Positions 47,688 through 58,396 of a stretch of DNA of 64,000 nucleotides are shown here, piece by piece; positions within the stretch are counted from its first letter, which is position 1, and every line of letters starts with the position of its first letter. Source of the stretch: Streptococcus oralis (GTDB lineage: Bacteria; Bacillota; Bacilli; Lactobacillales; Streptococcaceae); NCBI RefSeq assembly GCF_024399415.1, contig NZ_CP029257.1, forward strand, positions 705,501 through 769,500. The letters are read 5' to 3'. Under the pieces are notes generated by a model. It saw only the letters and a list, made by a program, of their open reading frames with translations. It was not told the origin of the DNA and did not search any database. Position numbers and translations under genes: made by a program.

Positions 47688-48818
47688 ATGCAGAAAAAAC
47701 CAACGTCCGCCTATGTGCATATTCCCTTTTGCACACAGATTTGTTATTATTGTGACTTTTCAAAGGTGTTTATTAAGAATCAACCAGTAGATAGTTATTT
47801 GGAGCATCTGCTAGAAGAGTTTCGTTCTTATGATATCCAAAAATTGCGAACCCTCTATATTGGAGGTGGGACGCCAACGGCTTTGTCCGCTCCGCAATTA
47901 GAAGTGCTCTTAGATGGTTTGACTAAAAATCTAGACTTGTCAGCCTTAGAAGAGTTGACCATTGAGGCCAATCCTGGTGATCTGGACGCGGATAAAATCG
48001 CGGTTTTGAGGCATTCGCCAGTCAATCGTGTTTCACTAGGTGTGCAGACTTTTGATGACAAAATGCTGAAAAAGATTGGGCGCAGTCATTTAGAGAAGGA
48101 TATTTATGAAAATATCGACCGCCTCAAATTGGCTGGTTTTGACAATATTTCTATCGACCTAATCTACGCTCTTCCAGGTCAAACTATGGATCAGGTCAAG
48201 GAAAATGTGGCAAAGGCTATCTCGCTTGATATTCCTCATATGAGCCTTTATAGCTTGATTTTGGAGAATCATACGGTCTTTATGAACCGCATGAGACGTG
48301 GGAAATTGCCCCTACCCAAGGAAGAGTTAGAAGCGGAAATGTTTGAATACATCATTTCAGAGCTTGAGCGGGCTGGCTTTGAGCATTATGAGATTTCCAA
48401 TTTCTCCAAGCCAGGCTTTGAAAGTCGCCACAATCTCATGTACTGGGACAATGCTGAATATTATGGTATCGGTGCGGGTGCTTCAGGTTATGTGGACGGG
48501 GTACGTTATAAAAATCATGGTCCTATCCGCCACTATCTCAATGCGGTAGAGGCAGGAAATGCTCGGATTACAGAAGAACACCTGAGTCAAAGGGAGCAGA
48601 TGGAAGAAGAAATGTTTCTAGGCCTCCGGAAAAAATCCGGGGTTTCCATGGCGCGATTTGAAGAAAAATTTTGACGGTCCTTTGATGGACTTTATGGTGA
48701 AATCATCAGAGACTTGGTTCAACAAGGACTTATGCAGATTGACGGTGATCGTGTCCGAATGACAAAGAGGGGTCTCTTCTTAGGAGACACTGTAGCAGAA
48801 CGATTTATTTTGGAGTAG
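47688..48818 (+). pseudogene. hemW: HemW-type radical SAM protein with premature stop
   Basis: The 376-codon gene has an in-frame TGA at 48672-48674; reading continues in the same frame after it (RSFDGLYGEIIRDL...) to TAG at 48818. The expected residue is Gly (EEKFGRS-like), so a single G-to-T change (GGA to TGA) explains it. The first 328 residues keep the radical SAM motif C15-x3-C19-x2-C22 and the rest of the catalytic domain; the lost 48 residues are part of the HemW C-terminal domain. HemW proteins bind heme and are often misnamed HemN; streptococci do not make heme, so loss may be tolerated. A truncated protein may still be produced. Confidence 0.85.
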
Positions 48819-48822
48819 AACA

Positions 48823-49560
48823 ATGGGCTTAACTTATCAAATGAAAATGAAAATTCCTTTTGATATGGCGGACATGAACGGTCATATCAAACTTCCAGAT
48901 GTGATTTTGCTGTCCTTGCAAGTATCAGGTATGCAGTCAATTGAGCTGGGAGTTAGCGACAAGGATATGTTAGAACGCTACAATCTGGTCTGGATTATTA
49001 CAGACTATGCGATTGACGTGGTACGCTTGCCTCGCTTTGCTGAAGAGATTACGATTGAAACAGAAGCATTGACTTACAATCGTCTTTTTTGCTACCGCCG
49101 TTTTACTATCTATGATGAAGCAGGTCAAGAAATCATTCGCATGGTAGCAACCTTTGTTCTCATGGACAGGGACAGTCGTAAAGTTCATGCCGTCGAACCG
49201 GAAATTGTTGCTCCTTACCAGTCTGAGTTTGATAAAAAACTCATCCGCGGGCCAAAGTATGCAAATCTAGAAGATCCGATCAGTAAAGACTACCATGTTC
49301 GTTTTTACGACTTGGATATGAATGGTCATGTTAATAACAGTAAATACTTGGATTGGATTTTTGAGGTCATGGGAGCAGATTTTTTGACCAAGTATATTCC
49401 AAAGAAAATCAATCTCAAATATGTCAAAGAAGTGCGACCAGGTGGCATGATTGCTTCAGCTTATGAACTCAAGGGACTAGAAAGTAAGCATGAGATTATC
49501 AGTGATGGCGAGATAAATGCCCAAGCTATGATTACGTGGCAAGAAATTGAAGACAATTAG
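48823..49560 (+). CDS. Acyl-ACP thioesterase
   Basis: This 245-residue double hot-dog protein of the bacterial acyl-ACP thioesterase family (PF01643 type) releases fatty acids from acyl carrier protein. The second half carries [16 protein letters not shown], the conserved Asn/His active-site segment; the first half has the mirrored [16 protein letters not shown] at the hemW end serves as ribosome site. The gene follows hemW by four bases, and the HAD gene follows closely. Confidence 0.92.
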   Translation: MGLTYQMKMKIPFDMADMNGHIKLPDVILLSLQVSGMQSIELGVSDKDMLERYNLVWIITDYAIDVVRLPRFAEEITIETEALTYNRLFCYRRFTIYDEAGQEIIRMVATFVLMDRDSRKVHAVEPEIVAPYQSEFDKKLIRGPKYANLEDPISKDYHVRFYDLDMNGHVNNSKYLDWIFEVMGADFLTKYIPKKINLKYVKEVRPGGMIASAYELKGLESKHEIISDGEINAQAMITWQEIEDN

Positions 49561-49570
49561 AAAGGACGAT

Positions 49571-50344
49571 ATGGCTTATAAAGGTTATTTAATTGATTTA
49601 GACGGAACCATTTACAAGGGGAAAGACCGGATTCCGGCAGGTGAGGCTTTTGTCCATGAGTTACAAAAAAGAGAAATTCCCTACCTCTTTGTGACCAATA
49701 ATACAACTCGTACTCCTGAGAGTGTACAAGAGATGTTGGCTAAAAATTTTAATATCAACACGCCTTTATCAACTGTCTACACAGCAACCTTGGCAACCAT
49801 CGACTATATGAATGACTTAGGACTGGAAAAGACAGTCTATATTATCGGCGAAGCGGGGCTCAAGGATGCCATTCAGGCTGCAGGTTATGCGGAAGACAAG
49901 GAAAATCCTGCCTATGTGGTCGTTGGACTGGACTGGCAAGTTGACTATGAAAAATTTGCCACAGCAACCCTAGCTATCCAAAAGGGTGCTCACTTTATCG
50001 GAACCAATCCAGACCTCAATATCCCTACGGAACGTGGTCTTTTGCCTGGTGCTGGTTCACTAATTACACTTCTTGAAGTAGCAACACGGGTCAAACCAGT
50101 TTATATCGGGAAACCAAATGCTATCATTATGGATAAGGCAGTTGAGCACTTAGGTTTGAAAAGAGAAGAATTGCTCATGGTTGGGGACAATTACCTGACG
50201 GATATCCGAGCAGGGATTGACAATGGCATTCCAACGCTCTTGGTGACGACAGGTTTTACCAAAGCAGAAGAAGTGGCGGACTTGCCAATCGCACCAACTC
50301 ATGTAGTTTCTAGCCTTGCGGAGTGGAATTTCGATGAAAACTAA
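49571..50344 (+). CDS. HAD-superfamily phosphatase, NagD-like (TIGR01457)
   Basis: The start is ATG 49571 behind AGAAAGGACG. The 257-residue hydrolase has HAD motif [10 protein letters not shown], motif II in [12 protein letters not shown], a conserved Lys in [10 protein letters not shown], and motif [18 protein letters not shown]. It belongs to the class IIA (NagD) group, phosphatases acting on small phosphorylated sugars or nucleotides; the substrate is not deducible. It overlaps the next membrane gene by 11 bases. Confidence 0.92.
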   Translation: MAYKGYLIDLDGTIYKGKDRIPAGEAFVHELQKREIPYLFVTNNTTRTPESVQEMLAKNFNINTPLSTVYTATLATIDYMNDLGLEKTVYIIGEAGLKDAIQAAGYAEDKENPAYVVVGLDWQVDYEKFATATLAIQKGAHFIGTNPDLNIPTERGLLPGAGSLITLLEVATRVKPVYIGKPNAIIMDKAVEHLGLKREELLMVGDNYLTDIRAGIDNGIPTLLVTTGFTKAEEVADLPIAPTHVVSSLAEWNFDEN

Positions 50345-50951
50345 ACTGACCTTTTGGGGAAGTATGCTCTTTCTCCTCTCCCTTTCTATCCTACTGACCA
50401 TTTATCTTGCATGGATTTTCTATCCTTTGGAAATTGAGTGGCTGAACTTAGCGGATCGAGTCTATCTAAAGCCAGAAACCATTCAGTACAATTTTCATAT
50501 CTTGATGAATTACCTGACTAATCCCTTTAGTCAGGTCTTAGAGATGCCAGATTTTCGTTCATCAGCAGCAGGTCTACACCACTTTGCGGTGGTGAAGAAT
50601 CTCTTCCACTTGGTTCAGCTAGTTGCCCTAGTGACATTACCAAGTTTCTATTTCTTTGTTAGAAAGATTGTGAAAAAAGGCTTTTTGCCCCTATATCGTA
50701 AAAGTATCTTGACTTTAGTGCTATTGCCTCTCGTCATTGGCTTTGTAGGAGTGTTGATTGGCTTTGAGCAATTCTTTACTCTTTTCCATCAGATTCTCTT
50801 TGTGGGAGATGATACCTGGCTTTTTGATCCAGCAAAGGATCCCGTTATTTGGATTTTGCCAGAGACTTTCTTTCTCCATGCCTTTGTACTTTTCTTTGTT
50901 TTATATGAAGGAATGTTTGGTTTCCTTCTTGCTAAAGCTTCAAGGAAATAG
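50334..50951 (+). CDS. TIGR01906-family integral membrane protein
   Basis: The start is ATG 50334, overlapping the HAD gene, with GGAGTGG upstream. The 205-residue protein has four or five hydrophobic segments. The external-looking loop [18 protein letters not shown] and the later [34 protein letters not shown] are typical of TIGR01906 membrane proteins, whose function is unknown. Confidence 0.88.
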   Translation: MKTKLTFWGSMLFLLSLSILLTIYLAWIFYPLEIEWLNLADRVYLKPETIQYNFHILMNYLTNPFSQVLEMPDFRSSAAGLHHFAVVKNLFHLVQLVALVTLPSFYFFVRKIVKKGFLPLYRKSILTLVLLPLVIGFVGVLIGFEQFFTLFHQILFVGDDTWLFDPAKDPVIWILPETFFLHAFVLFFVLYEGMFGFLLAKASRK

Positions 50952-51063
50952 TGGAAAAAGTTCTGTATTTTTAATAAAAAACGAGAGAAGTTGCTCTACT
51001 CCCTATTTATTGTTAGGTTATCCTAAAGATAAACTTGCAAAGCAGGAGATTTTTGCAGAAAAC

Positions 51064-51096
51064 AGTCTATTTTCTATGAAAAAATAGGCTTTTTTT
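51064..51096 (+). terminator. Intrinsic terminator after the TIGR01906 gene
   Basis: AGTCTATTTT pairs with AAAATAGGCT (one T-G pair) before a run of seven T. Confidence 0.75.
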
Positions 51097-51171
51097 CTAA
51101 AAATACCTAGTCAAGCGCTTTATTTTTTTGTATAATAGAAATAGCAAGTATAGATAAAAGAAGAGAAAAGC

Positions 51172-51573
51172 ATGATTACACTATTTTTATCACCGAGTTG
51201 TACATCATGTCGTAAGGCAAAGGCTTGGTTAGAGACGCATAAAGTGCCCTTTCAAGAGCATAATATTATGACTAGTCCTTTAACAAGAAAAGAATTACAA
51301 CATATTCTTTCCTTGACCGAAAATGGTACTGATGACATCATTTCAACTCGTTCAAAAATTTTTCAAAAATTGGATATTGATGTAGAGAGTATCTCGGTAT
51401 CGGAGTTGCTTCAGTTGATTGAGCAATATCCTAGTCTTTTGCGTCGCCCAATTATTATAGATACAAAACGCATGCAGATCGGTTTTAATGAAGATGAGAT
51501 TCGTGCTTTTCTCCCTCGTAGTTACCGTAAACAAGAATTGAAAGAAGCAACATTGAGAGCTGGTATTGGATAG
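51172..51573 (+). CDS. spx: Spx-family transcriptional regulator
   Basis: This 133-residue thioredoxin-like ArsC-fold protein binds the RNA polymerase alpha C-terminal domain and controls the thiol/oxidative stress response. The redox switch CTSC (C10-C13) is intact. The C-terminal part has RRPIIIDTKRMQIGFNEDEIR as in Spx. Mitis streptococci carry two Spx paralogues; which one this is cannot be decided from the sequence alone. It heads a tight run with UPF0223, suhB and rsmF. Confidence 0.93.
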   Translation: MITLFLSPSCTSCRKAKAWLETHKVPFQEHNIMTSPLTRKELQHILSLTENGTDDIISTRSKIFQKLDIDVESISVSELLQLIEQYPSLLRRPIIIDTKRMQIGFNEDEIRAFLPRSYRKQELKEATLRAGIG

Positions 51574-51852
51574 ATGAACAAACAGTATAGTTACCCACTA
51601 GATTTGTCGTGGAGCACTGAAGAACTTGCTTCAGTGCTTTCTTTTTTTAATGATGTTGAAGCTGCTTATGAAGATAAGGTAGAAGCAAAAAAACTGCTAG
51701 ATTCTTACAAGAAATTTAAGTCTGTGGTTCCGAGCAAAAGCGAAGAAAAACGCTTAGGTCGCGAATTTGAGACAGCGAGCGGTTATTCCTTCTATCATGC
51801 AGTTCAATTAGCAAAAGAAAAAAGAGAAGGGAAGATTTCTCTTGGAAACTAA
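51574..51852 (+). CDS. UPF0223 family protein
   Basis: This 92-residue helical protein begins [23 protein letters not shown], the UPF0223 signature. The start codon follows the spx stop directly. It overlaps the next gene by 11 bases. Function unknown. Confidence 0.9.
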   Translation: MNKQYSYPLDLSWSTEELASVLSFFNDVEAAYEDKVEAKKLLDSYKKFKSVVPSKSEEKRLGREFETASGYSFYHAVQLAKEKREGKISLGN

Positions 51853-52615
51853 ATTTGAATTTGCCAAACAGATTGTGCAGGAAGCTGCTGCCTATATTTT
51901 GGCTCACATGAAAGAAGATTTGCAGGTTGAGCGCAAGTCTTCGCCTACAGACTTGGTGACGCGTTTGGACAAGGAGGTCCAGGAACTCTTGGTTGAACGG
52001 ATCAAGTCCTCCTATCCTGAGGACTTGATTTGCGCGGAAGAGGGTTGTTTACGTGCTGCAGTCGGTCAAGGTTCCGTTTGGGTGATTGATCCCATTGACG
52101 GTACCAATAACTTTGTCGCCCAGCAGGAAGATTTTGCCGTGATGTTGGCTTATTTTGAGAATGGTGTGGGCAAATTTGGTGTCATCTATGATGTCATGAA
52201 AAGTGATTGTTACCATGGTGGTGGTGCCTTTCCTCCTTGCCGCAATAATGAGCCCTTACCGCCTTTTAAAAAGAAACCTCTTCAAGAATTTTTAGTTGCC
52301 GGTAACTCAGGTATGTTTGAAAGCAATGAGTGGGGCTTGGCGGATTTGGGTCGAGCAGCGTTGGGAGTCCGTGTCTATGGCAGTGCGGCTATTAGTTTTG
52401 CCAAGGTTTTATGTGGTCGTCTTCTGACTTATATTACCTACCTGCAACCATGGGATTACGCTGCGGCCAGTATCTTAGGGGAAAGTCTGGGTTATCGTCT
52501 TCTTACGGTATCAGGTGAGCCCGCTGATTTTAAAACGCGTCAGCCTGTCATGATGGTGCCAATCGAGATGCAAGAAGAGATTCAGTCTTATATCTACGAA
52601 AGGAAAGAAAACTAA
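51842..52615 (+). CDS. suhB: Inositol-monophosphatase-family protein
   Basis: The gene probably starts with TTG at 51842, with GAAGGGAAG about ten bases upstream; no ATG gives a full N-terminus. The 257-residue protein has the metal-site motifs [16 protein letters not shown] and WDYAAA of the IMPase/SuhB family. In streptococci the substrate is unproven and could be a sugar phosphate or a nucleotide. It lies directly before rsmF. Confidence 0.9.
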   Translation: METKFEFAKQIVQEAAAYILAHMKEDLQVERKSSPTDLVTRLDKEVQELLVERIKSSYPEDLICAEEGCLRAAVGQGSVWVIDPIDGTNNFVAQQEDFAVMLAYFENGVGKFGVIYDVMKSDCYHGGGAFPPCRNNEPLPPFKKKPLQEFLVAGNSGMFESNEWGLADLGRAALGVRVYGSAAISFAKVLCGRLLTYITYLQPWDYAAASILGESLGYRLLTVSGEPADFKTRQPVMMVPIEMQEEIQSYIYERKEN

Positions 52616-53920
52616 ATGCAATTTCCAGAAGGATTTGTTGAAAAATATGAAGCGATACTAGAAGATGAGGCAAGAGACTTTCTTGCCTCTTTTAAACAAG
52701 AAGCGGTTTCGGCTTTTCGGGTCAATCCCTTAAAAGAAAGTCAGTTATCGTTTGCGGATGCCATTCCAAATACACCTTGGGGGTATTATGGTAAGGTTTC
52801 TGGGAAGTCACCAGAGCACGTGACAGGTTTCGTTTATTCGCAAGAGCCTGCAGCCCAAATGGTGGCCCAGGTAGCTCAACCCCTTCCCGGTATGAAGGTT
52901 TTGGACTTGGCGGCAGCACCAGGTGGAAAATCCACTCAACTAGCAGCTTATCTGGCTAATCAAGGAGTCCTTGTCTCCAACGAAATTTCAAGCAAGCGAG
53001 CTAAGATTTTAGTGGAAAATATGGAACGGTTTGGAGCTACAAACGTAGTCGTGACCAATGAGTCTGCGGATCGCTTAGCCAAGGTCTTTAAAGGATACTT
53101 TGATGTGATTGTCCTTGATGCTCCTTGCTCGGGTGAAGGGATGTTCCGTAAACAACCAGATGCCATGGATTATTGGAACATCGACTATCCGAATCAATGT
53201 GCCAGTCTCCAAAGAAAGATTTTAGAAGATGCAGTCACCATGCTTGCTGAGGGTGGCCGTCTGGTCTACTCGACCTGTACTTGGGCACCAGAGGAAAATG
53301 AAGAAATCGTCCACTGGTTGCTGGATACTTATGATTTTGAACTGCTTCCAGTCGAGCATGTGAACGGTATGGTAGAAGGAATGGACCTTCCTGAAACGGC
53401 GCGGATGTATCCTCATCATTTCAAGGGAGAAGGTCAGTTTGTTGCCCACCTGCAGTTTAAGGGACAAAATCCCGCACCTAAATTCAAAGCTAGCAAGAGC
53501 AATCTCAGTCGTGAGCAACTGGCTTTGTGGCAAGAATTTGCCCAAAAACACTTGCGAGTCAATCTAACTGGTATCTTGCAGACTTTTGGAGACCAGATCT
53601 ATCTCTTGCCAGAGATGCTACCTGATCTAGGGAAACTCAAAATTGCCCGAAATGGGCTCCATCTGGGTACTTTTAAGAAGAAACGTTTTGAACCAAGCTT
53701 TGCTCTCGGATTAGCCTTGAAACCAAGTCAAGTAAAACAAAGTGTCGAAATCAATGATGAGGACTTTGTAAAATATGTGGCTGGTGAGACTGTTCAATTG
53801 GCTGAAGATCGACCAAATGGCTGGTACCAAGTTGTGCTTCAAGGAAACGGATTGGGCTTTGCCAAGGTAACGGGAAATGTTTTGAAAAATTATTATCCAA
53901 AAGGGCTCAGATTCAGGTGA
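52616..53920 (+). CDS. rsmF: 16S rRNA m5C methyltransferase (RsmF/NOL1-NOP2-Sun family)
   Basis: This 434-residue protein has SAM motif LDLAAAPGGKSTQLA, motif IV DAPCSGEGMF and motif VI with the catalytic Cys in YSTCTWAPEENEE. The C-terminal PUA-like extension (LAEDRPNGWYQVVLQGNGLGFAK) fits the RsmF type. The start follows the suhB stop directly. Last gene of the spx run. Confidence 0.94.
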   Translation: MQFPEGFVEKYEAILEDEARDFLASFKQEAVSAFRVNPLKESQLSFADAIPNTPWGYYGKVSGKSPEHVTGFVYSQEPAAQMVAQVAQPLPGMKVLDLAAAPGGKSTQLAAYLANQGVLVSNEISSKRAKILVENMERFGATNVVVTNESADRLAKVFKGYFDVIVLDAPCSGEGMFRKQPDAMDYWNIDYPNQCASLQRKILEDAVTMLAEGGRLVYSTCTWAPEENEEIVHWLLDTYDFELLPVEHVNGMVEGMDLPETARMYPHHFKGEGQFVAHLQFKGQNPAPKFKASKSNLSREQLALWQEFAQKHLRVNLTGILQTFGDQIYLLPEMLPDLGKLKIARNGLHLGTFKKKRFEPSFALGLALKPSQVKQSVEINDEDFVKYVAGETVQLAEDRPNGWYQVVLQGNGLGFAKVTGNVLKNYYPKGLRFR

Positions 53921-54130
53921 AAAAGCTAGTCAAAGAGCCTATTCTATGTTATAGTGGAAGTATGAGTTTTTTCTGATAGTCTTTCATTATTACTTATATT
54001 ATACGATGGAATTGTCCGCTCCTAAGAATGACTAGATAAAATAAAGCGGGACAATCATTGATGATAATTAGATGATCAGGACAAACGGAAGAAATCAGAA
54101 CATTTATCATTATGTTCAAGGAGAATAACA
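53921..54130 (+). promoter_or_regulatory. pst operon leader with inverted repeat
   Basis: ATTGTCCGCT (54011-54020) pairs with AGCGGGACAAT (54045-54055) with one bulged base. AAGGAG at 54118-54123 precedes the GTG start of pstS. The region should hold the phosphate-responsive promoter; I cannot assign a definite -35/-10 or response-regulator box. Confidence 0.4.
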
Positions 54131-55009
54131 GTGAAAAAAAGAAAAAAGCTCGTCATGTCTCTTGCAGCTCTTTTGATGGCAGGTTCTCTAGCAGGATGTG
54201 CTAGCTGGATTGATCGTGGAGAATCTATGACAGCCGTTGGTTCAACAGCTCTTCAGCCTCTTGTCGAAGCGGCAGCAGATGAATTCGGTTCTAGAAACAT
54301 CGGAAAAACAGTTAATGTTCAAGGTGGTGGATCGGGTACAGGACTATCTCAAGTCCAGTCTGGAGCAGTTGACATCGGGAACTCTGACGTCTTTGCAGAG
54401 GAAAAAGAAGGAATCGATGCTTCAGCTCTAGTAGACCACAAGGTTGCAGTGGCTGGTCTTGCAGTGATTGTAAACAAGGAAGTGGATGTTGAAAATCTCA
54501 CAACCGAGCAACTTCGCAAGATCTTTACTGGTGAAGTAACTAACTGGAAAGAAGTTGGGGGCAAGGACCTGGCAATTTCAATCATCAACCGAGCAGCAAG
54601 TTCTGGTTCACGAGCGACGTTTGATACGGTGGTTATGAATGGCCAAGCAGCAATGCAGAGCCAAGAGCAGGATTCTAACGGGATGGTCAAGTCCATTGTA
54701 TCCCAAACGCCTGGAGCCATTTCTTACCTGGCTTTTGCCTATGTAGATGACTCCGTGAAAAGCATGAAACTGAATGGGTATGAGCCTACGTCTGAAAATG
54801 TAACAACCAACAACTGGCCTTTGTGGTCTTATGAACACATGTATACCCTAGGTCAGCCGAATGAGTTGGCGACTGAATTTTTAAAATTCATCCTCTCAGA
54901 CGAAGCCCAGACTGGAATTGTTAAGGGCATGGGCTATATTTCCATCAATGAAATGAAAGTCCAAAAAGATGCGTCAGGTACCGTAACAGCGATAGAAGGG
55001 AGTCAATAA
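54131..55009 (+). CDS. pstS: Phosphate-binding lipoprotein PstS
   Basis: The gene starts with GTG at 54131. The 292-residue lipoprotein has lipobox SLAGC with Cys23 as the acylated residue. Phosphate-site motifs are [18 protein letters not shown] and ASSGSRATF. It captures phosphate outside the membrane for PstC-PstA. Its stop overlaps pstC as TAATG, so expression is coupled. First of six genes in one operon. Confidence 0.96.
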   Translation: MKKRKKLVMSLAALLMAGSLAGCASWIDRGESMTAVGSTALQPLVEAAADEFGSRNIGKTVNVQGGGSGTGLSQVQSGAVDIGNSDVFAEEKEGIDASALVDHKVAVAGLAVIVNKEVDVENLTTEQLRKIFTGEVTNWKEVGGKDLAISIINRAASSGSRATFDTVVMNGQAAMQSQEQDSNGMVKSIVSQTPGAISYLAFAYVDDSVKSMKLNGYEPTSENVTTNNWPLWSYEHMYTLGQPNELATEFLKFILSDEAQTGIVKGMGYISINEMKVQKDASGTVTAIEGSQ

Positions 55010-55926
55010 TGAATCAAGAAGAACTTTCAAAAAAATTGCTCTCTCCTTCAAAGAACTCTCGCCTTGAGAAGTTTGGTAAAGGATTGACCTTCGCCTGTCT
55101 TTCTTTGATTGTCATCATTGTGGCGATGATTTTGATTTTTGTAGCGCAGAAAGGCTTGTCGACCTTCTTTGTCAATGGGGTGAACATCTTTGATTTCCTC
55201 TTTGGACAAACTTGGAATCCTTCAGGAAAACAATTTGGTGCTCTGCCAATGATTTTGGGTTCCTTTATTGTAACGATTTTATCAGCTCTCATCGCAACTC
55301 CCTTTGCTATTGGTGCTGCAGTCTTTATGACAGAAGTATCACCAAAAGGTGCTAAGATTTTGCAACCAGCTATTGAACTTCTTGTTGGGATTCCATCAGT
55401 TGTCTATGGATTTATCGGTTTGCAGGTTGTGGTTCCATTTGTTCGTAGTGTCTTTGGTGGAACTGGTTTTGGGATCTTGTCAGGTATTTTCGTTCTCTTT
55501 GTCATGATCCTACCAACTGTAACCTTTATGACAACAGACAGCTTGCGTGCTGTGCCCCGTCACTACCGTGAAGCTAGTTTAGCCATGGGAGCCACTCGTT
55601 GGCAAACCATCTGGCGTGTGACCTTGAAAGCAGCACGTTCAGGTATTTTCACTGCAGTGGTCTTTGGGATGGCGCGTGCCTTCGGTGAAGCCCTTGCTAT
55701 TCAGATGGTGGTCGGAAACTCAGCAGTTATCCCAACCTCGCTCACAACACCAGCTGCGACCTTGACATCTGTATTGACTATGGGTATCGGAAATACCGTC
55801 ATGGGTACAGTTGATAATAACGTACTCTGGTCACTGGCCTTAGTCTTGCTCTTGATGAGTTTGGCCTTTAACAGTGTGATTAAATTGATTACGAAAGAAA
55901 GAGGAAAGAAAAACTATGCACGCTAA
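55009..55926 (+). CDS. pstC: Phosphate ABC transporter permease PstC
   Basis: This 305-residue membrane protein has about six transmembrane segments. The permease EAA-like loop is in REASLAMGATRWQTIWRVTLKAARSGI. The N-terminal tail is hydrophilic (SKNSRLEKFGKG). It pairs with PstA and overlaps it by 11 bases. Confidence 0.96.
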   Translation: MNQEELSKKLLSPSKNSRLEKFGKGLTFACLSLIVIIVAMILIFVAQKGLSTFFVNGVNIFDFLFGQTWNPSGKQFGALPMILGSFIVTILSALIATPFAIGAAVFMTEVSPKGAKILQPAIELLVGIPSVVYGFIGLQVVVPFVRSVFGGTGFGILSGIFVLFVMILPTVTFMTTDSLRAVPRHYREASLAMGATRWQTIWRVTLKAARSGIFTAVVFGMARAFGEALAIQMVVGNSAVIPTSLTTPAATLTSVLTMGIGNTVMGTVDNNVLWSLALVLLLMSLAFNSVIKLITKERGKKNYAR

Positions 55927-56800
55927 GAAATTAGATAAACTTGCAACAGCTGTCCTCTATACCATCGCGGGTATCATCGTGACCATCTTGGCATCTTTGA
56001 TTCTCTATATCTTGGTGAGAGGGTTACCGCATATCTCTTGGTCCTTCTTGACAGGGAAATCTTCCTCTTATCAAGCAGGTGGGGGTATTGGGATTCAGCT
56101 CTATAATTCCTTCTTCCTTTTAGTCATTACCTTGATCATTTCTGTTCCCCTGTCTATGGGAGCTGGCGTTTTCCTCGCTGAGTATGCCAAAAAAGGACCT
56201 GTGACCAATTTTATTCGTACCTGTATTGAGATATTGTCTTCTCTACCATCAGTCGTTGTGGGTCTCTTTGGTTACTTGATCTTTGTAGTCCAGTTTGAGT
56301 ATGGATTTTCAATCATTTCAGGTGCCTTGGCCTTGACGGTCTTTAACCTCCCTCAGATGACTCGAAATGTTGAGGACAGTTTAAAACACGTTCACCATAC
56401 ACAACGTGAGGCTGGTCTTGCCCTTGGAATTTCTCGTTGGGAGACTGTGGTCCATGTCGTCATTCCAGAAGCCCTTCCAGGTATCGTAACGGGTGTTGTC
56501 TTGGCATCTGGTCGTATCTTTGGTGAGGCCGCCGCTCTTATCTATACGGCAGGACAATCTGCTCCAGCCCTTGACTGGTCTAACTGGAATGTCCTCAGTG
56601 TTACCAGCCCTATCTCAATCTTCCGACAAGCAGAAACCTTGGCTGTCCACATCTGGAAGGTCAACAGTGAAGGAACCATTCCTGATGCTACTATCGTATC
56701 AGCAGGTTCTGCCGCTGTGCTCCTCATCTTTATCTTGATTTTTAACTTTGGAGCACGTAAACTCGGAAGCTATTTACACAAGAAATTAACCGCTGCCTAA
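55916..56800 (+). CDS. pstA: Phosphate ABC transporter permease PstA
   Basis: This 294-residue membrane protein has six transmembrane segments and the EAA loop QREAGLALGISRWETVVHVVIPEALPG. The motif GRIFGEAAALIYTAG is typical of PstA. It forms the channel with PstC. Confidence 0.96.
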   Translation: MHAKKLDKLATAVLYTIAGIIVTILASLILYILVRGLPHISWSFLTGKSSSYQAGGGIGIQLYNSFFLLVITLIISVPLSMGAGVFLAEYAKKGPVTNFIRTCIEILSSLPSVVVGLFGYLIFVVQFEYGFSIISGALALTVFNLPQMTRNVEDSLKHVHHTQREAGLALGISRWETVVHVVIPEALPGIVTGVVLASGRIFGEAAALIYTAGQSAPALDWSNWNVLSVTSPISIFRQAETLAVHIWKVNSEGTIPDATIVSAGSAAVLLIFILIFNFGARKLGSYLHKKLTAA

Positions 56801-56810
56801 AGGAGAAGCC

Positions 56811-57614
56811 ATGTCAAAATATAACTGGGATGAAAAGCATATCATCACCTTCCCTGAAGAAAAAGTGGCCCTCTCTACCAAGGATTTACATGTTTACTAT
56901 GGTAAAAATGAATCCATCAAGGGCATCGATATGCAATTTGAAAAAAATAAAATTACAGCCTTGATTGGTCCTTCTGGATCAGGGAAATCTACTTATCTTC
57001 GCAGTCTCAATCGGATGAATGATACTATTGATATTGCCAAGGTCACAGGTCAAATTCTCTACCGAGGGATTGACGTTAATCGTCCAGAAATCAATGTCTA
57101 TGAGATGCGCAAGCATATCGGAATGGTCTTCCAACGTCCAAATCCATTTGCCAAGTCTATTTACCGCAACATCACTTTTGCTCATGAACGTTCAGGTGTT
57201 AAGGACAAGAAAGTACTTGATGAAATTGTTGAAACCTCTCTAAGACAGGCAGCCCTATGGGATCAGGTCAAAGATGACCTCCACAAATCAGCCTTAATGC
57301 TTTCTGGAGGTCAGCAACAACGTCTCTGTATCGCTCGCGCTATCTCTGTTAAGCCAGATATCCTCTTGATGGATGAACCGGCGTCAGCCTTGGATCCGAT
57401 TGCGACAGCCCAGCTGGAAGAAACCATGTTGGAATTGAAGAAGGACTTTACCATCATCATCGTTACCCACAGTATGCAACAGGCTGCGCGTGCAAGTGAC
57501 TACACAGGATTTTTCTACTTGGGTGACTTGATTGAGTATGATAAGACATCCAATATTTTCCAAAATGCTAAGTTACAGTCAACAAATGATTATGTAACGG
57601 GACACTTTGGTTAG
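56811..57614 (+). CDS. pstB1: Phosphate ABC transporter ATPase PstB (first copy)
   Basis: This 267-residue ATPase has Walker [10 protein letters not shown], signature LSGGQQQR, Walker B ILLMDEPASALDP and the switch histidine in VTHSMQQA (His220). All catalytic elements are intact. It powers the PstC-PstA channel, alone or as a mixed dimer with the second PstB, 12 bases downstream. Confidence 0.95.
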   Translation: MSKYNWDEKHIITFPEEKVALSTKDLHVYYGKNESIKGIDMQFEKNKITALIGPSGSGKSTYLRSLNRMNDTIDIAKVTGQILYRGIDVNRPEINVYEMRKHIGMVFQRPNPFAKSIYRNITFAHERSGVKDKKVLDEIVETSLRQAALWDQVKDDLHKSALMLSGGQQQRLCIARAISVKPDILLMDEPASALDPIATAQLEETMLELKKDFTIIIVTHSMQQAARASDYTGFFYLGDLIEYDKTSNIFQNAKLQSTNDYVTGHFG

Positions 57615-57626
57615 AAAGGAAACGGT

Positions 57627-58385
57627 ATGTCAGAAGCGATTTTACAGGTCTCAGACCTGTCCGTTTATTACAATAAAAAGAAGGCCTTGAATAGTGTTTC
57701 CCTTTCTTTCCAACCTAAGGAAATAACGGCCTTGATAGGTCCATCTGGATCAGGAAAGTCCACCCTACTCAAAGCCATCAACCGCATGGGCGATCTAAAT
57801 CCTGAGGTGACTACAACTGGATCAGTGGTCTATAATGGTCACAATATCTACAGCCCCCGTACCGATACGGTTGAATTGCGTAAGGAAATTGGTATGGTCT
57901 TTCAACAGCCCAATCCCTTCCCTATGTCTATCTACGAAAATGTTGTCTATGGCCTACGTATCAATGGGGTTAAGGATAAACATGTTTTGGATGAAGCAGT
58001 AGAAAAAGCCTTGCAACGTGCTTCTATCTGGGATGAAGTAAAGGATCGTTTGCATGATTCGGCCATTGGTCTCTCTGGTGGACAACAACAACGTGTTTGT
58101 GTTGCTCGTGTCCTAGCAACCAGTCCCAAAATTATCCTCTTAGATGAACCAACTTCAGCTTTGGATCCTATTTCTGCAGGTAAGATTGAGGAAACCTTGT
58201 ATGGTCTGAAAGATAAATACACCATGCTCTTGGTAACGCGTTCGATGCAACAAGCCTCACGTATCTCTGATAAAACAGGATTTTTCCTAGATGGGGATTT
58301 GATCGAGTTTAATGATACGAAGAAGATGTTCCTAGACCCACAAAACAAGGAAACAGAAGATTATATTACAGGAAAATTTGGATAA
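57627..58385 (+). CDS. pstB2: Phosphate ABC transporter ATPase PstB (second copy), Arg at switch position
   Basis: This 252-residue ATPase has Walker [10 protein letters not shown], signature LSGGQQQR and Walker [13 protein letters not shown], but the H-loop reads VTRSMQQA, with Arg205 (CGT) where the first copy and most ABC ATPases have His. The switch histidine contacts the ATP gamma-phosphate, so this copy may have altered or weak hydrolysis and may act in a heterodimer. Paired pstB genes are common in streptococci. Confidence 0.94.
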   Translation: MSEAILQVSDLSVYYNKKKALNSVSLSFQPKEITALIGPSGSGKSTLLKAINRMGDLNPEVTTTGSVVYNGHNIYSPRTDTVELRKEIGMVFQQPNPFPMSIYENVVYGLRINGVKDKHVLDEAVEKALQRASIWDEVKDRLHDSAIGLSGGQQQRVCVARVLATSPKIILLDEPTSALDPISAGKIEETLYGLKDKYTMLLVTRSMQQASRISDKTGFFLDGDLIEFNDTKKMFLDPQNKETEDYITGKFG

Positions 58386-58396
58386 GGAGTTGAATG

